A DNA stretch of 64,000 bases from Caulobacteraceae bacterium (GCA_947441065.1 CANESI010000001.1:124001-188000); one strand, 5' to 3'; positions 40,404 to 49,325 are shown, counted from the stretch's first letter. The notes: a model not told the origin generated them from the sequence alone. Translations and numbers: made by a program.

Positions 40404-43316
40404 CTATCGCTGTAGGTCCTTGGCAATCTGCTCGAAGGCTTCGCGCGCCGACTGTTGGATCAGGGCCAAATAGGCCGGAACCGATTTGAAGTTCCGCACC
40501 CCCGCGGCCTTGGCCAGAAGGGTGCGAAAGGGGGCGGGCTCGAGCAGGGGGTCCGCATCATCATCGAGCGCCACCTTGAGCAGTTGGGTCAGGTTCTGCT
40601 GCAGCTTCCAGCCCGCCTCTAGGGCCGCGATCTGATCGGCTCCGGCTAGGCCCCCGGCCTTCGCGGTCGCCAAGGCCTTAGCCGTATTGACCTCCAACGG
40701 CCCGCCATGGGGGGCGTGGATGATCTGCAGGAGCTGCGCGATAAACTCGATATCGACCAGCCCACCCTTGGCCAGCTTGAGGTCCCAATCGCCCTTGGGC
40801 GGGCGTTCCTCTTCCATCAGGCGGCGCATGTCGAGCATGTCGCGCACGGCCTGCTTGGGATCACGCGGTCGGCGAAGGGCGATCTCAATGGCGGCGGTTG
40901 CGACCACTGCAAATTCTGGACTACTGGCCCAGACCACCCGGGCACGGGTCAGGGCGAGGATTTCCCAAGTCTCAGCCTCGCCGTCTGACTGCCCCGCATA
41001 GTAGCCATCAAAGGCCGTGCGGCTGACGGCGACGGGGCCAGCCGTTCCCGAAGGGCGCAGTTGTAGATCCACCTCATAGAGCCCGCCCTCGCCCGTCGGG
41101 GCCGACAGGGCGGCGACCAGCCTTTGGGTAAATCGAGCATAGAAGGTCTCGGCCCCCCAAGCCTTGGTTTCAGACATGCCCGCTGGATCATCGGCCTGAT
41201 AGAGGGTCATCAGATCAAGGTCCGAGCGGGCTGTCATCTCGCCGGACCCGCACTTGCCCAGCGCCACCACGGCGACCTGACCAGCAAAGGCCCCGCCGAT
41301 CCGCACCGTCTCAGTCAGAGCCACAGGAGCGAGGCTGCGAACCACCATATCGGCCAGTCCGGCAAAGGCGCGGCCGGCCTCTTCAGCGCTGGCCGCCCCA
41401 CTCATGACCTGAAGGCCGATACGGAAGGCCTGTTCGCGGTGCATGACCCGGGCCGCGTCCATCGCCCCTTCAAAGCCCTCGGTGCGGGCCATCACATGGG
41501 CAAAGGCCTGCGCCTCCGCATCGACATCAAAGGGCTCAAAAAAACTGTGGTCGAGCAGGGCATCGAGGGCGGCGGGCCTGCGGGCCAGGGTGCTGGCCAG
41601 CCGAGGGGCGAAGGCCATGACCTGCACCAACAGCTTGAGCAATTTGGGCTGGGCCAGCATCAGGGATTGAAGCTGAACCCCTGAGGACAGCCGCGAAAAA
41701 AAGTCGCCAAACCGCAGGAAGGCGGCGTCCGGGGCTCCGGTGGCGTTGGTGGCGTCGAGCAGGCGCGGCGCAAGCTGGGTGAAGAGCTCACGGCCCCGCT
41801 CGGTACGGGTGGCATTGATATGGCCGTGATGCCAAGAGCGGATGGTCGCGGCCACTTGCGGCGGGTTGGAGAACCCCATCCTCGCCAGGGTGGCAAGGGT
41901 CTCAGGATCATCCTCAACCCCGGTAAAGACCAGACTGCCAAAGGATGAGGACAGGTCCTCGCCGTCGGGAAATAGCTCGCCATAATGCTGGTTTACCTGT
42001 TTGAGCAGGCGCGTGACCTGGGCATCAAAGCGGCGCAGGTCCGGTGCCCCCGACAGGGCCGCGACGCGCCGCCGGTCGCCATCGCTTTCGGGCAGGCGAT
42101 GGGTCTGTTCGTCATGCAGCATCTGTATCCGATGTTCCCACCCGCGCAGGTGCAGATAGGCGCGGTGCAGCTCAGCGGCGGTCTCGGCTGTAACCTGACC
42201 GGCGACACACAGGGCTGTCAGAGCATCCAAGGTGCGGTTCGAGCGCAGGGCCGGATTGCGGCCGCCAAGGATCAGTTGCTGGGTCTGGACGTAGAACTCA
42301 ATCTCGCGAATGCCGCCGCGTCCCAGCTTGAGATTGGCCCCCTTGGCGGTGAGCCGATCATCGACCTTGTGGATGTGGATCTGTCGCTTGATCGAATGGA
42401 TGTCAGCAATGGCGGCAAAATCGAGGTTCTTGCGCCAGATAAAGCCCGACAGCTCCTCAAGAAAGCCTTGGCCCAGCGGCACGTCTCCGGCCATGGCACG
42501 GGCCTTGATGAAGGCTGCCCGTTCCCAGTTCTGGCCGACGGTCTGGTAATAGTCGAGGGCTGCAGCCACGGACACGGCGGGCGGCGTCGAGCTAGGATCG
42601 GGACGCAGGCGCAGATCGACCCGAAAGACATAGCCCTCTGCCGTGCGCTCTTGCAGGAGCTGCGCCAAGGACCTTGTCACGGCCAATGCGACAGCCTGCG
42701 CATCGCCGCCTTCCGGGATCAGCATCTGGCCTGGATCGTAAAAGATCGAGATGTCGATATCGCTGGAATAGTTCAGCTCAAAGGCCCCGTGCTTGCCCAT
42801 GGCAATGCAGAACAGTCCCGGAATGGGGCCTGCTGCCTCGTTCGGCGCAGGCAATAGGCGGCCCTTGGTCACCTCAGTGCGAACGGCCATAGCCAAGGCC
42901 GATTGAACGGCCAGATCAGCAAATTCGGTGATGTTGCCGGTGACGGCGGTCAGGTCCCAAACCCCGCCCAGATCGGCCAAGGCTATGGTCAGGTGGGCAT
43001 CGGCCTTGAGGGCGCGCAGGGTCTTGGCACCCGCAATCAGATCGGTCTCGTCCGCCACCGCTTGGGTTTGGCGCAGAATGTCAGCGATGGGATCTTCGGC
43101 CTCAAGGGCTTGGCGAAGCTGCCCCGGCGCGCGCCTCATCAGTCCGGCCAGATAGGGCGAGGCTCCGGCAATCGGTTCTAGGGACGGCCAGACCTGTTTG
43201 AGCCGCGCACTCCAGCCGTCACGGTCCGCGGCCTTGGACAGTACCTCATAGAGCCGCTCGGCGGCGGCGGCATCAACAAGTGGCCCGCAAGGGCGAAGGA
43301 AGTCTGCCAAGCTCAT
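40404..43316 (-). CDS. glnE: Bifunctional glutamine synthetase adenylyltransferase/adenylyl-removing enzyme
   Basis: 970 residues, typical length. Two nucleotidyltransferase domains are visible. The N-terminal one, for deadenylylation, has MGKHGAFELNYSSDIDISIFY. The C-terminal one, for adenylylation, has ALGKCGSGEMTARSDLDLMTLY. Other conserved parts are GRGGIREIEFYVQTQQLILGG and the C-terminal AKGGLVDIEFIAQLLQI. The enzyme switches glutamine synthetase activity off and on in response to PII and glutamine. It lies 38 bases downstream of coq7 on the same strand. Confidence 0.96.
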   Translation of the reverse strand: MSLADFLRPCGPLVDAAAAERLYEVLSKAADRDGWSARLKQVWPSLEPIAGASPYLAGLMRRAPGQLRQALEAEDPIADILRQTQAVADETDLIAGAKTLRALKADAHLTIALADLGGVWDLTAVTGNITEFADLAVQSALAMAVRTEVTKGRLLPAPNEAAGPIPGLFCIAMGKHGAFELNYSSDIDISIFYDPGQMLIPEGGDAQAVALAVTRSLAQLLQERTAEGYVFRVDLRLRPDPSSTPPAVSVAAALDYYQTVGQNWERAAFIKARAMAGDVPLGQGFLEELSGFIWRKNLDFAAIADIHSIKRQIHIHKVDDRLTAKGANLKLGRGGIREIEFYVQTQQLILGGRNPALRSNRTLDALTALCVAGQVTAETAAELHRAYLHLRGWEHRIQMLHDEQTHRLPESDGDRRRVAALSGAPDLRRFDAQVTRLLKQVNQHYGELFPDGEDLSSSFGSLVFTGVEDDPETLATLARMGFSNPPQVAATIRSWHHGHINATRTERGRELFTQLAPRLLDATNATGAPDAAFLRFGDFFSRLSSGVQLQSLMLAQPKLLKLLVQVMAFAPRLASTLARRPAALDALLDHSFFEPFDVDAEAQAFAHVMARTEGFEGAMDAARVMHREQAFRIGLQVMSGAASAEEAGRAFAGLADMVVRSLAPVALTETVRIGGAFAGQVAVVALGKCGSGEMTARSDLDLMTLYQADDPAGMSETKAWGAETFYARFTQRLVAALSAPTGEGGLYEVDLQLRPSGTAGPVAVSRTAFDGYYAGQSDGEAETWEILALTRARVVWASSPEFAVVATAAIEIALRRPRDPKQAVRDMLDMRRLMEEERPPKGDWDLKLAKGGLVDIEFIAQLLQIIHAPHGGPLEVNTAKALATAKAGGLAGADQIAALEAGWKLQQNLTQLLKVALDDDADPLLEPAPFRTLLAKAAGVRNFKSVPAYLALIQQSAREAFEQIAKDLQR

Positions 43317-43354
43317 GGGCGCACTCTTGGTGCAAATGGGCGCAAAGGAAAGGC

Positions 43355-43918
43355 CTAGATGCGCTCGCTGATCTTGATGGCGACGCGGCAGCCTGCGCGG
43401 ATCAGACCGGCCAGCAACGGATAGCCCGGCGTCTCTAGCGCCCCTTCGGCCACGGCCAGATCGCGGTGGGACAGTTCCTCGTCGCGAAATCGGCTCAGTT
43501 CGGCGGCCAGTTCGGGGCGGTCAGTGGCAATCTCGGCGATCTGGGCGGCGTAATGTTCTTCGATCACGGTCTCGACCGCAGCGGTGCAGGCATGGGCCGC
43601 TTTCTCGCCGAGCAGGGCGGTTCCGGCTCCGAGCGCAAAGCCTGCCACGCGCCAGAGGGGGGCCATTAGGGTGGGGCGGACCTGATGGCGGGTCAGGAGC
43701 TGATCAAAGGCGGCCAGATGCACGGCCTCATGACCCTCCATCTCTGCGAGCTGTCCGGCAATCCGATCCTTATCCTTGGCCTTGGCAAAGACCGCCCTTT
43801 GGCCGCGATAGATATGGACCGCGCCCAGCTCTCCGGCATGGTCAACGCGCAGGATCTCGCCGAGCCGCGCATCGGAGGCCCCAAGGCCGGGACGGGGCGG
43901 GATGGGCTTGTCGCTCAT
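43355..43918 (-). CDS. coq7: Demethoxyubiquinone hydroxylase (Coq7)
   Basis: 187 residues from the ATG at 43918; the longer open frame upstream is the DsbB-like gene in another frame. Di-iron ligands are clear: the Glu in VDHAGELGAVHIYRG, the first ExxH in EGHEAVH (E64/H67), the Glu region AAVETVIEEHY, and the second ExxH in RDEELSHRD. The enzyme hydroxylates demethoxyubiquinone in the penultimate step of ubiquinone synthesis. It starts four bases after the DsbB-like gene, so the two are co-translated. Confidence 0.93.
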   Translation of the reverse strand: MSDKPIPPRPGLGASDARLGEILRVDHAGELGAVHIYRGQRAVFAKAKDKDRIAGQLAEMEGHEAVHLAAFDQLLTRHQVRPTLMAPLWRVAGFALGAGTALLGEKAAHACTAAVETVIEEHYAAQIAEIATDRPELAAELSRFRDEELSHRDLAVAEGALETPGYPLLAGLIRAGCRVAIKISERI

Positions 43919-43922
43919 AGCC

Positions 43923-44432
43923 TTAAGCCTTCTTATAAAGGGCGCTGGCGGCGCTGTAGGCCGCGAGCGCCAGATAGACCAGAAAGTTCCACCCGGCCAT
44001 GGACAGGCCCAGCCAGGCCCAGGCCGCTTCGTCACAGCGCGGCGGCTCAATCTTGGCACCATTGAGCAGATCGGCCATGGCGGCGGCGCTGACGCTTGTT
44101 CCCACGCCCGAACAGGTGCTCGGCCCCGGCCACCATTTCCACTCGGCGCCTGCATGATAGGCGGCCAGATAGGCCCCGTAGGCAAAGACGATGGTCAGTG
44201 CGATCGCGACCCCGCGCCGGATGCGATCCGACCCGCTCAGACGACTGAAGGCCAAGCCCATCAGGCCCAGACCCAGCGCCACCCAATAGACCTCTCGCTG
44301 TTTCAAACAGAGGGTGCAGGGAGCAAGGCCACCAAACCGCTCAAACCCATGGGCCACGGCCAGCAGCGCCGCCGAGGCGAGGGCTGCGATGGGGGGCTGC
44401 CAAAGGGCAAGGGGACGGATCAGGGAACGCAT
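43923..44432 (-). CDS. Disulfide bond formation protein B family
   Basis: 169 residues from ATG 44432; an in-frame upstream start at 44468 lacks support. Four membrane helices. The first periplasmic CxxC is APCTLCLKQRE (Cys39/Cys42), the redox pair that passes electrons to ubiquinone. The second pair is PSTCSG and RCDEAAW. DsbB reoxidises DsbA using quinone, so the tight coupling with coq7 makes functional sense. Spacing of the second pair differs from E. coli DsbB but is usual for alphaproteobacterial DsbB-like proteins. Confidence 0.88.
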   Translation of the reverse strand: MRSLIRPLALWQPPIAALASAALLAVAHGFERFGGLAPCTLCLKQREVYWVALGLGLMGLAFSRLSGSDRIRRGVAIALTIVFAYGAYLAAYHAGAEWKWWPGPSTCSGVGTSVSAAAMADLLNGAKIEPPRCDEAAWAWLGLSMAGWNFLVYLALAAYSAASALYKKA

Positions 44433-44491
44433 AGGGATTAATCTAGTCCATCCGTGCGGCGAGCCCAAGGGGCAGATGGCCTACCCCTCGC

Positions 44492-45070
44492 CTAGCTCAG
44501 CAGCTTGACCGCGACAAATCCGCCGACAAGGACGATCAGAACGATGCTGGTGATCAGCATCATCCGGCGCTCGATCATCTCTTGCATCTGGGGTCCGAAA
44601 TGTTTGATCAGGCCCGCGACCAGAAAGAACCTTGCGCCGCGTGTGATGACGGAGGCGATGATGAACATGGGAAAGCTGAAGGCGGCAAGGCCCGAAGCGA
44701 TGGTCACCAGCTTATAGGGGATGGGCGTCAGGCCCTTGATCAGGATCAGCCAGATGCCCCACTCGGCAAACCATGCCTGAAACTGCGCCACGCCGCCCGA
44801 ATGGCCGGTCAGGGCCAAGACCCAATGGCCGACGGGCTCCAGATAGAAGCCGATTGCATAGCCCAAAATGCCCCCGGCCACTGAGGCGGCGGTGCAGATC
44901 GCGGCATAGTGATAGGCCCTATCGGGTCGCGCCAGGACCATCGGTGCCAGCATGACATCGGGCGGAATGGGAAAGAACGAGCTCTCTGCAAAGGCGACAA
45001 TGGCCAGCCAGAGACCTGCGAGCCGATGGCCCGCAAGGGCTAGGACCTGGTGATAGAGGCGGTGCAGCAT
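44492..45070 (-). CDS. DedA-family (YqaA-type) membrane protein
   Basis: 192 residues. Features are the early acidic motif FAESSFFPIPPDVMLAPMVL, GGILGYAIGFYLEPVG, and the C-terminal VITRGARFFLVAGLIKHFG with the conserved arginines. Four to five membrane helices. DedA-superfamily proteins are thought to move lipids or help maintain the proton motive force. It is divergent from the FAH-family gene, with 170 bases between the starts. Confidence 0.9.
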   Translation of the reverse strand: MLHRLYHQVLALAGHRLAGLWLAIVAFAESSFFPIPPDVMLAPMVLARPDRAYHYAAICTAASVAGGILGYAIGFYLEPVGHWVLALTGHSGGVAQFQAWFAEWGIWLILIKGLTPIPYKLVTIASGLAAFSFPMFIIASVITRGARFFLVAGLIKHFGPQMQEMIERRMMLITSIVLIVLVGGFVAVKLLS

Positions 45071-45240
45071 GGAGGCTCCCGGAACTGAACCCTTCCGCTA
45101 CCAGAGTCTGACCAGCCTGTCTTGTGCCCCGGCGCCACAGGGTGGGACTTTAATGCCTCTGGTGGAACGGAAAAATACGTGTCCACATTCCGAAAGCCAC
45201 CAAGTCCGCGCCCCTTGAGGGCCCATAGGGAAGATGTTCC

Positions 45241-46260
45241 ATGAAGCTTGCATCGCTTAAATCCGGTTCTGCCGCTGGCCGAGATGGTCGTCTGGTCGTC
45301 GTGTCCAATGACTTGGCTTGGTATGTTTTGGCCGATGAGGTTGCGCCGACCCTTCAGGCCGCCCTCGACAATTGGGACCGCTGTGAGCCGATGTTGCGGG
45401 CGCTGGCCCACAGTCTGGAGACCGGTGGCCTGCCCCGCACGCGGTTTCACGAACATGAGGCCGCCAGCCCCTTGCCGCGCGCCTTTCAGTGGGCCGATGG
45501 CTCAGCCTATGTGAACCATGTCGCCCTGCTGCGGCAGGCAGCGGGTGCAGACCTGCCCGACAGCTTTTGGACCGATCCCCTCATGTACCAAGGCGGGTCC
45601 GACGGCTTTCTGGGTCCGCGCGATCCGATCCCCTTGGCGGATGAGGCCTTTGGCTGTGACCTCGAAGGCGAGATCGCGGTCATTACCGGGGACGTGCCGA
45701 TGGGGGCGGGGCGAGATGAGGCCCTCGCCGCCGTGCGTCTCGTCATGCTGACCAATGATGTCAGCCTGCGAAACCTGATGCCCGGTGAACTGGCCAAGGG
45801 CTTTGGCTTCTTCCACTCCAAGCCCGCCAGTGCCTTTTCCCCGGTCGCGGTGACGCCCGATGGGCTGGGTGCTGCTTGGTCAGACGGCAAGCTACACGGC
45901 GCCCTTGAGGTGGCGGTCAATGGCCAACCGTTGGGCGAGCCTGATGCAGGGGTCGACATGACCTTTGATTTTGGCACCCTGATCGCCCATGCGGCCAAGA
46001 CCCGCGCCTTGGGTGCTGGAACCATCATTGGCTCGGGGACCGTGTCAAACCGCGAGCCGTCGGGCGCGCCGGCCAAGACCCTCAAGGCTGGCGGCGTTGG
46101 CTATGCCTGCCTAGCCGAGGTGCGAACGGTGGAGACCTTGACCGATGGACAGGCCACAACGCCCTTTTTGAAATATGGCGATGTCGTCCGTATCGAGATG
46201 AGGGATGCCAAACGCCATAGCCTGTTTGGCGCCATTGAACAGACGGTCGAGCCGCGCTGA
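45241..46260 (+). CDS. Fumarylacetoacetate hydrolase (FAH) family protein
   Basis: 339 residues. N-terminal part KLASLKSGSAAGRDGRLVVV resembles a subgroup of FAH proteins with a lid domain. The catalytic domain has FGCDLEGEIAVITGD, whose acidic residues bind Mg/Ca, LMTNDVSLRNLMP, FFHSKPASAFSPVAVTPD and IGSGTVSNREPSG. Members hydrolyse fumarylacetoacetate in tyrosine breakdown or act on similar beta-diketo acids. No other tyrosine pathway gene is adjacent, so the substrate is open. Good ribosome site GGGAAG upstream. Confidence 0.88.
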   Translation: MKLASLKSGSAAGRDGRLVVVSNDLAWYVLADEVAPTLQAALDNWDRCEPMLRALAHSLETGGLPRTRFHEHEAASPLPRAFQWADGSAYVNHVALLRQAAGADLPDSFWTDPLMYQGGSDGFLGPRDPIPLADEAFGCDLEGEIAVITGDVPMGAGRDEALAAVRLVMLTNDVSLRNLMPGELAKGFGFFHSKPASAFSPVAVTPDGLGAAWSDGKLHGALEVAVNGQPLGEPDAGVDMTFDFGTLIAHAAKTRALGAGTIIGSGTVSNREPSGAPAKTLKAGGVGYACLAEVRTVETLTDGQATTPFLKYGDVVRIEMRDAKRHSLFGAIEQTVEPR

Positions 46261-46355
46261 TCTGTTCGGGTCACAATCCCTGACCAAGGGACTTGTTCAG
46301 GCCGGTGGGCATTGCTAGAAGGTCCCCGCAGCCCACAAGGCTCGCCCCCTCGGTC

Positions 46356-46439
46356 GCCCCCGTGGTGGAATGGTAGACGCGCTCGACTCAAAATCGAGTA
46401 CTGAAAGGTGTGTCAGTTCGAGTCTGACCGGGGGCACCA
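46356..46439 (+). tRNA. tRNA-Leu (anticodon CAA)
   Basis: Acceptor arm GCCCCCG (46356-46362) pairs with CGGGGGC (46429-46435). The D-arm is GTGGAATGGTAGAC. The anticodon arm is CTCGA-CTCAAAA-TCGAG, with anticodon CAA. A long class II variable region (TACTGAAAGGTGT) follows. The T arm is GTCAG-TTCGAGT-CTGAC. CCA is encoded (46437-46439). All stems are perfect. It reads UUG codons. Confidence 0.96.
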
Positions 46440-46475
46440 AACTTCCGACAATGCCCGTTATGGCGGCAAGCAGGC

Positions 46476-47198
46476 TTAGACTTGCGAACGCAAGCGATTG
46501 ATTGTTTGGCGTTCAAATTCCTGTGGGTTCTGAGCTGCGGCTTTTAGCGTCACAGTGTCGAGTGTCAGCGCGACCTTGCCGTCGGCCAACATGAGGCCTG
46601 CATCACATGCGGTGGCAAGGGTGCCCAAATCGTGCAGCGCCGTCACCAATGTCAGTCCATCAGCAACCCGTTCTCGCAGGACCTGACGCAGATCGAAGAC
46701 CGCTACAGGGTCAAGCCAGTTAAAAGGCTCGTCCAAGATCACATGGGTATGCCCGCCCACAAAGGCTGCGGCGATTGCGATCCTCTGTCTCATCCCAGCC
46801 GAGCAGTCGCCGATCCACCGATCGAGCAATGGGGTCAAGCCCAGCGCAAGGTCCAGCGACCCTAAGCGGGAGCGGACATCGTCTTTTGCGCCACTGGCCA
46901 GTTCGAGTACGTCACGGCCTCGCAAAGCGTTCGGAAGCATGTCGGCGGGCGGTGAGAACCCAAACCGCAGTGCCCGGCCTTTGCGATCATGACCCAAGGG
47001 TTCGCCATCCACCCAACAGGCTCCGTCGGCGAATGGGAGTCGGCCAGCCAAGGCGCGTAAGAGACTGGTCTTGCCTGATCCATTGGCCCCAATCAGCCCG
47101 AACCATGAGCCCCGCTCAACATTGAGATCGACCTCGTGGACAACCCGTTGCCCGCCGCGATCAACACAGGCTTGGGCAAGGCGAACACTGATTGTCAT
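46476..47198 (-). CDS. ABC transporter ATP-binding protein
   Basis: 240 residues from ATG 47198, which overlaps the permease stop (ATGA); an in-frame start at 47210 is less likely. Walker A is GANGSGKTS, Walker B is VILDEPFNWLD. The signature is degenerate (CSAGMRQRIAIA in place of LSGGQ). Switch His is in TALHDLGTLA. The cargo is unknown. The permease partner lies directly upstream. Base composition is more A/T-rich than the surrounding core genes, and the pair lies beside a tRNA gene, which suggests acquisition by transfer. Confidence 0.85.
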   Translation of the reverse strand: MTISVRLAQACVDRGGQRVVHEVDLNVERGSWFGLIGANGSGKTSLLRALAGRLPFADGACWVDGEPLGHDRKGRALRFGFSPPADMLPNALRGRDVLELASGAKDDVRSRLGSLDLALGLTPLLDRWIGDCSAGMRQRIAIAAAFVGGHTHVILDEPFNWLDPVAVFDLRQVLRERVADGLTLVTALHDLGTLATACDAGLMLADGKVALTLDTVTLKAAAQNPQEFERQTINRLRSQV

Positions 47199-48178
47199 GC
47201 CAGCAACCACCTTTTCGCTGCGCTTTTATGCTGTAATCGCCAAAGAACGGCCACCACGCAGAATGGCATGGCGACCGGCACCGTGAACGCCAAGAGCGTC
47301 AAAAGACCGGTTGTGACGAAAAGGACGAGTTCCGCGAGCCTTCGATTATAGAGGCTATAGGTGAGGATGCGGAAAGCAAGAAGTAGGAGCGCTGCCCCTG
47401 AAATTGCAAAGACTGCACCGGCCACGGCAGGGGTTATCACAAGCCAACAGCTCGTCACGGCCAAGGCGACGAACACGACAAAACCCTTAGCGTGATGCGC
47501 CAGTGTTGAACCTGTACCAAGACCGACCGTCGACATAAAGCGAATGACCCGGTCATTGACTGCCGTGAGCGCGAGGGTGAACAGAACCGTTAGGATGACG
47601 GCGACGGTCATCACCGCATCTGCCCCCCGCTCGCGCACCAATAGAAGCGACAAGAGCAAAACTAGGGCCAAAGCGATCCCGGTACCGGGTCTATGACAGG
47701 CGTCTAATAGGTTGAAACCAAGCCGCATCCTGCTGACCACAGGGCTCGCCTTCCAAACGATGGCGATCAACAGGACACAAAGTCCCCCGGCGACATAGCC
47801 GAAAAGGCCTATTGGTAGCGTCGATGGGCGAACAATGAGGGTCAGGACCGCCAATGTTGTCATGGCAAGTCCATGCCAGACACCCCCGTAGAATAGGCGT
47901 GTCGAACGGTGCAGCGCATCAGCCGCTAGGACCCCATGGTCACTGTGGTAGACCAGACGTTCCAATACCAGCCGTCCCACGGCGATCCCGCAACCAAGCC
48001 CTCCAGCCAAGGCCGCCCCGGCTATGATTGCCCAAGGCTTATCGGCGAACAAGACCTTGAGCATGGGAGGGAAGGCGAGAAAAAAGAGCGAAATCAACAA
48101 CCCATCTTGCCATCGACCAAATATGCGCCGGATCTGATTGACCACGATCTGACCATCATGACGCACTAGGCTGTTCAT
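47195..48178 (-). CDS. Multi-pass membrane protein, ABC permease partner
   Basis: 327 residues. I recognise no specific family. At least eight hydrophobic segments are visible, for example LLISLFFLAFPPMLKVLFA, AIIAGAALAGGLGCGIAVGRLVL, ALALVLLLSLLLV, AVMTVAVILTVLFTLALTAV and FVVFVALAVTSCWLVITPAVAGAVF. It shares an ATGA junction with the ATPase gene, so it is very likely the membrane part of a two-gene ABC exporter. No substrate-binding protein is present, which fits export. A shift to more A/T-rich composition is visible across the pair. Confidence 0.72.
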   Translation of the reverse strand: MNSLVRHDGQIVVNQIRRIFGRWQDGLLISLFFLAFPPMLKVLFADKPWAIIAGAALAGGLGCGIAVGRLVLERLVYHSDHGVLAADALHRSTRLFYGGVWHGLAMTTLAVLTLIVRPSTLPIGLFGYVAGGLCVLLIAIVWKASPVVSRMRLGFNLLDACHRPGTGIALALVLLLSLLLVRERGADAVMTVAVILTVLFTLALTAVNDRVIRFMSTVGLGTGSTLAHHAKGFVVFVALAVTSCWLVITPAVAGAVFAISGAALLLLAFRILTYSLYNRRLAELVLFVTTGLLTLLAFTVPVAMPFCVVAVLWRLQHKSAAKRWLLA

Positions 48179-48321
48179 CTATTTGACCCAGTCGGAAGCC
48201 GCTTCTTCAGAGAGCTTATTGTTCGGCTGAAAACCAAAAACGGCAATAGTTGTTTTACATTTCTAAATTGTTTCTGCGCCGCTCGAAGCTCTATGGATCG
48301 GACGAGCCTCGAACTCTCAAA

Positions 48322-48630
48322 TCAAGCGGCTTGAAGCTTTCTGATCATCGATATGTCCGTGTCGCGTTCGGCGATCCATAGGTCGTGGGCGGTCTGCATC
48401 CTCAGCCAGATGCCGCCACCATTTCCAAAAAACGCGCCCAGCTTTACCGCGACAGATGGCGATACCGGTTTGCGCCCATTCATCAAATCATAGACATGTT
48501 GCCGGGAGATGGAGAGGCGTGCGGCGAGTTCCACCTTCGTCAGCCCATTTATATCGGCGGCGTCGGCGAGCATTGCGCCGGGGTGGGGTGGGCAACGTGA
48601 GGTGTCGCGCTTTGCATAACATTCGATCAT
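48322..48630 (-). CDS. higA: HigA-type antitoxin (XRE family), apparently orphan
   Basis: 102 residues from ATG 48630, whose ATGA overlaps the stop of a 21-codon higB remnant. GAGG lies six bases upstream. The HigA order is visible: PPHPGAMLADA, the helix-turn-helix LTKVELAARLSISRQHVYDLMNGRKPVSPSVAVKLGAFF, and the C-terminal WLRMQTAHDLWIAERD. It should bind the palindrome upstream of the module and repress it. Only the first residues of the RelE-like toxin remain, so this antitoxin has no toxin partner here. Confidence 0.88.
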   Translation of the reverse strand: MIECYAKRDTSRCPPHPGAMLADAADINGLTKVELAARLSISRQHVYDLMNGRKPVSPSVAVKLGAFFGNGGGIWLRMQTAHDLWIAERDTDISMIRKLQAA

Positions 48631-48692
48631 ATCGCCCTCAATGATATTGCCCAAAGCTGGGCGACGGGTTTGCTGCGGAACGATTTGATCAT
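48627..48692 (-). pseudogene. higB: Remnant of HigB toxin gene (first 21 codons)
   Basis: The open frame reads MIKSFRSKPVAQLWAISLRAI and then stops. MIKSFRSK-x-x-x-x-LW is the start of RelE/HigB toxins, which are normally about 90 residues. The remainder, including the catalytic C-terminal region, is missing, which points to a large in-frame or junction deletion. The remaining ORF still couples to higA by ATGA and might now act only as a leader peptide. Confidence 0.75.
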
Positions 48693-48698
48693 GATTGT

Positions 48699-48721
48699 AA
48701 TGTAAGCCATTTGCTTACATT
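48699..48721. promoter_or_regulatory. Perfect palindromic operator of the hig module
   Basis: AATGTAAGC-CATTT-GCTTACATT: nine-base arms with no mismatch around five bases, ending seven bases before the higB remnant ATG. HigA proteins bind such palindromes over their own promoter. The site lies on the minus-strand side of the 130-base gap to the divergent acetyltransferase gene. Confidence 0.8.
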
Positions 48722-48824
48722 CGGCAAACTTTCTGTCAAAAATGATCCAAATGGCAAGGTCTTCCAAATTGTTATCAGGGCGATAGTGTGAGGCGATCCT
48801 AGGTCGCACGTCGAGAGACTCCAC

Positions 48825-49325
48825 ATGATCCAGATCAGACCTGAACGCCCTGAGGACGTGGTGACGATCCACGCCCTTACGGTCTCAGCCTTTAAGCCCA
48901 TGGCCTATAGCAGCCAGACGGAGGCTCGGATCGTCGATGGTTTGAGGGCGGCTGGGGCCTTAACCCTCTCGCTCGTGGCGTTTCAGGATGAGGTCCTTGT
49001 CGGCCACGTGGCCTTTTCACCGGTTAGGATCAATGACATCCAAGGCGATTGGTATGGTCTTGGACCGGTCTCAGTTTGGCCAGAGCGCCAGCGGCAGGGC
49101 ATAGGCCAAGCCCTCATTCGCGAAGGATTGGGCAGGCTAAAGGCCCTACCTGCCTCGGGCTGCGTCTTGCTTGGCGATCCGAAATATTATGGTCGCTTTG
49201 GGTTCGAGCATGATCCGGATCTTATCTATCGGGGTGCCCCTTCGCGATATTTCCAGCGTCTGACGCTCAGCGGTTCAACACCAAAAGGTGAGGTGCGCTA
49301 TCATCTGAGCTTTGAGCAGTCGTAG
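48825..49325 (+). CDS. GNAT-family N-acetyltransferase (YhbS type)
   Basis: 166 residues. The acetyl-CoA motif A is GLGPVSVWPERQRQGIGQALIREGL with the R/Q-x-x-G-x-G/A pattern. Also present are EARIVDGLRAAGALTLSLVA, LVGHVAFSPV and the C-terminal GCVLLGDPKYYGRFGFEHDP, which is typical of the YhbS subgroup. The acceptor is unknown. It is divergent from the hig module. It is close to, but not clearly part of, the A/T-rich accessory stretch. Confidence 0.9.
   Translation: MIQIRPERPEDVVTIHALTVSAFKPMAYSSQTEARIVDGLRAAGALTLSLVAFQDEVLVGHVAFSPVRINDIQGDWYGLGPVSVWPERQRQGIGQALIREGLGRLKALPASGCVLLGDPKYYGRFGFEHDPDLIYRGAPSRYFQRLTLSGSTPKGEVRYHLSFEQS

Noticed and set aside
41985-42857. 290-codon plus-strand frame
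   Set aside because: It is a shadow of glnE, whose protein is intact and conserved on the other strand.
43919-44185. Longer N-terminus for Coq7
   Set aside because: The extension is out-of-frame translation of the DsbB-like gene; the family start is at 43918.
46356-48700. Integrated island with direct repeat of the tRNA 3' end
   Set aside because: I looked for a second copy of the T-arm/acceptor sequence around 48250-48820 and saw none, so only the composition argument remains.
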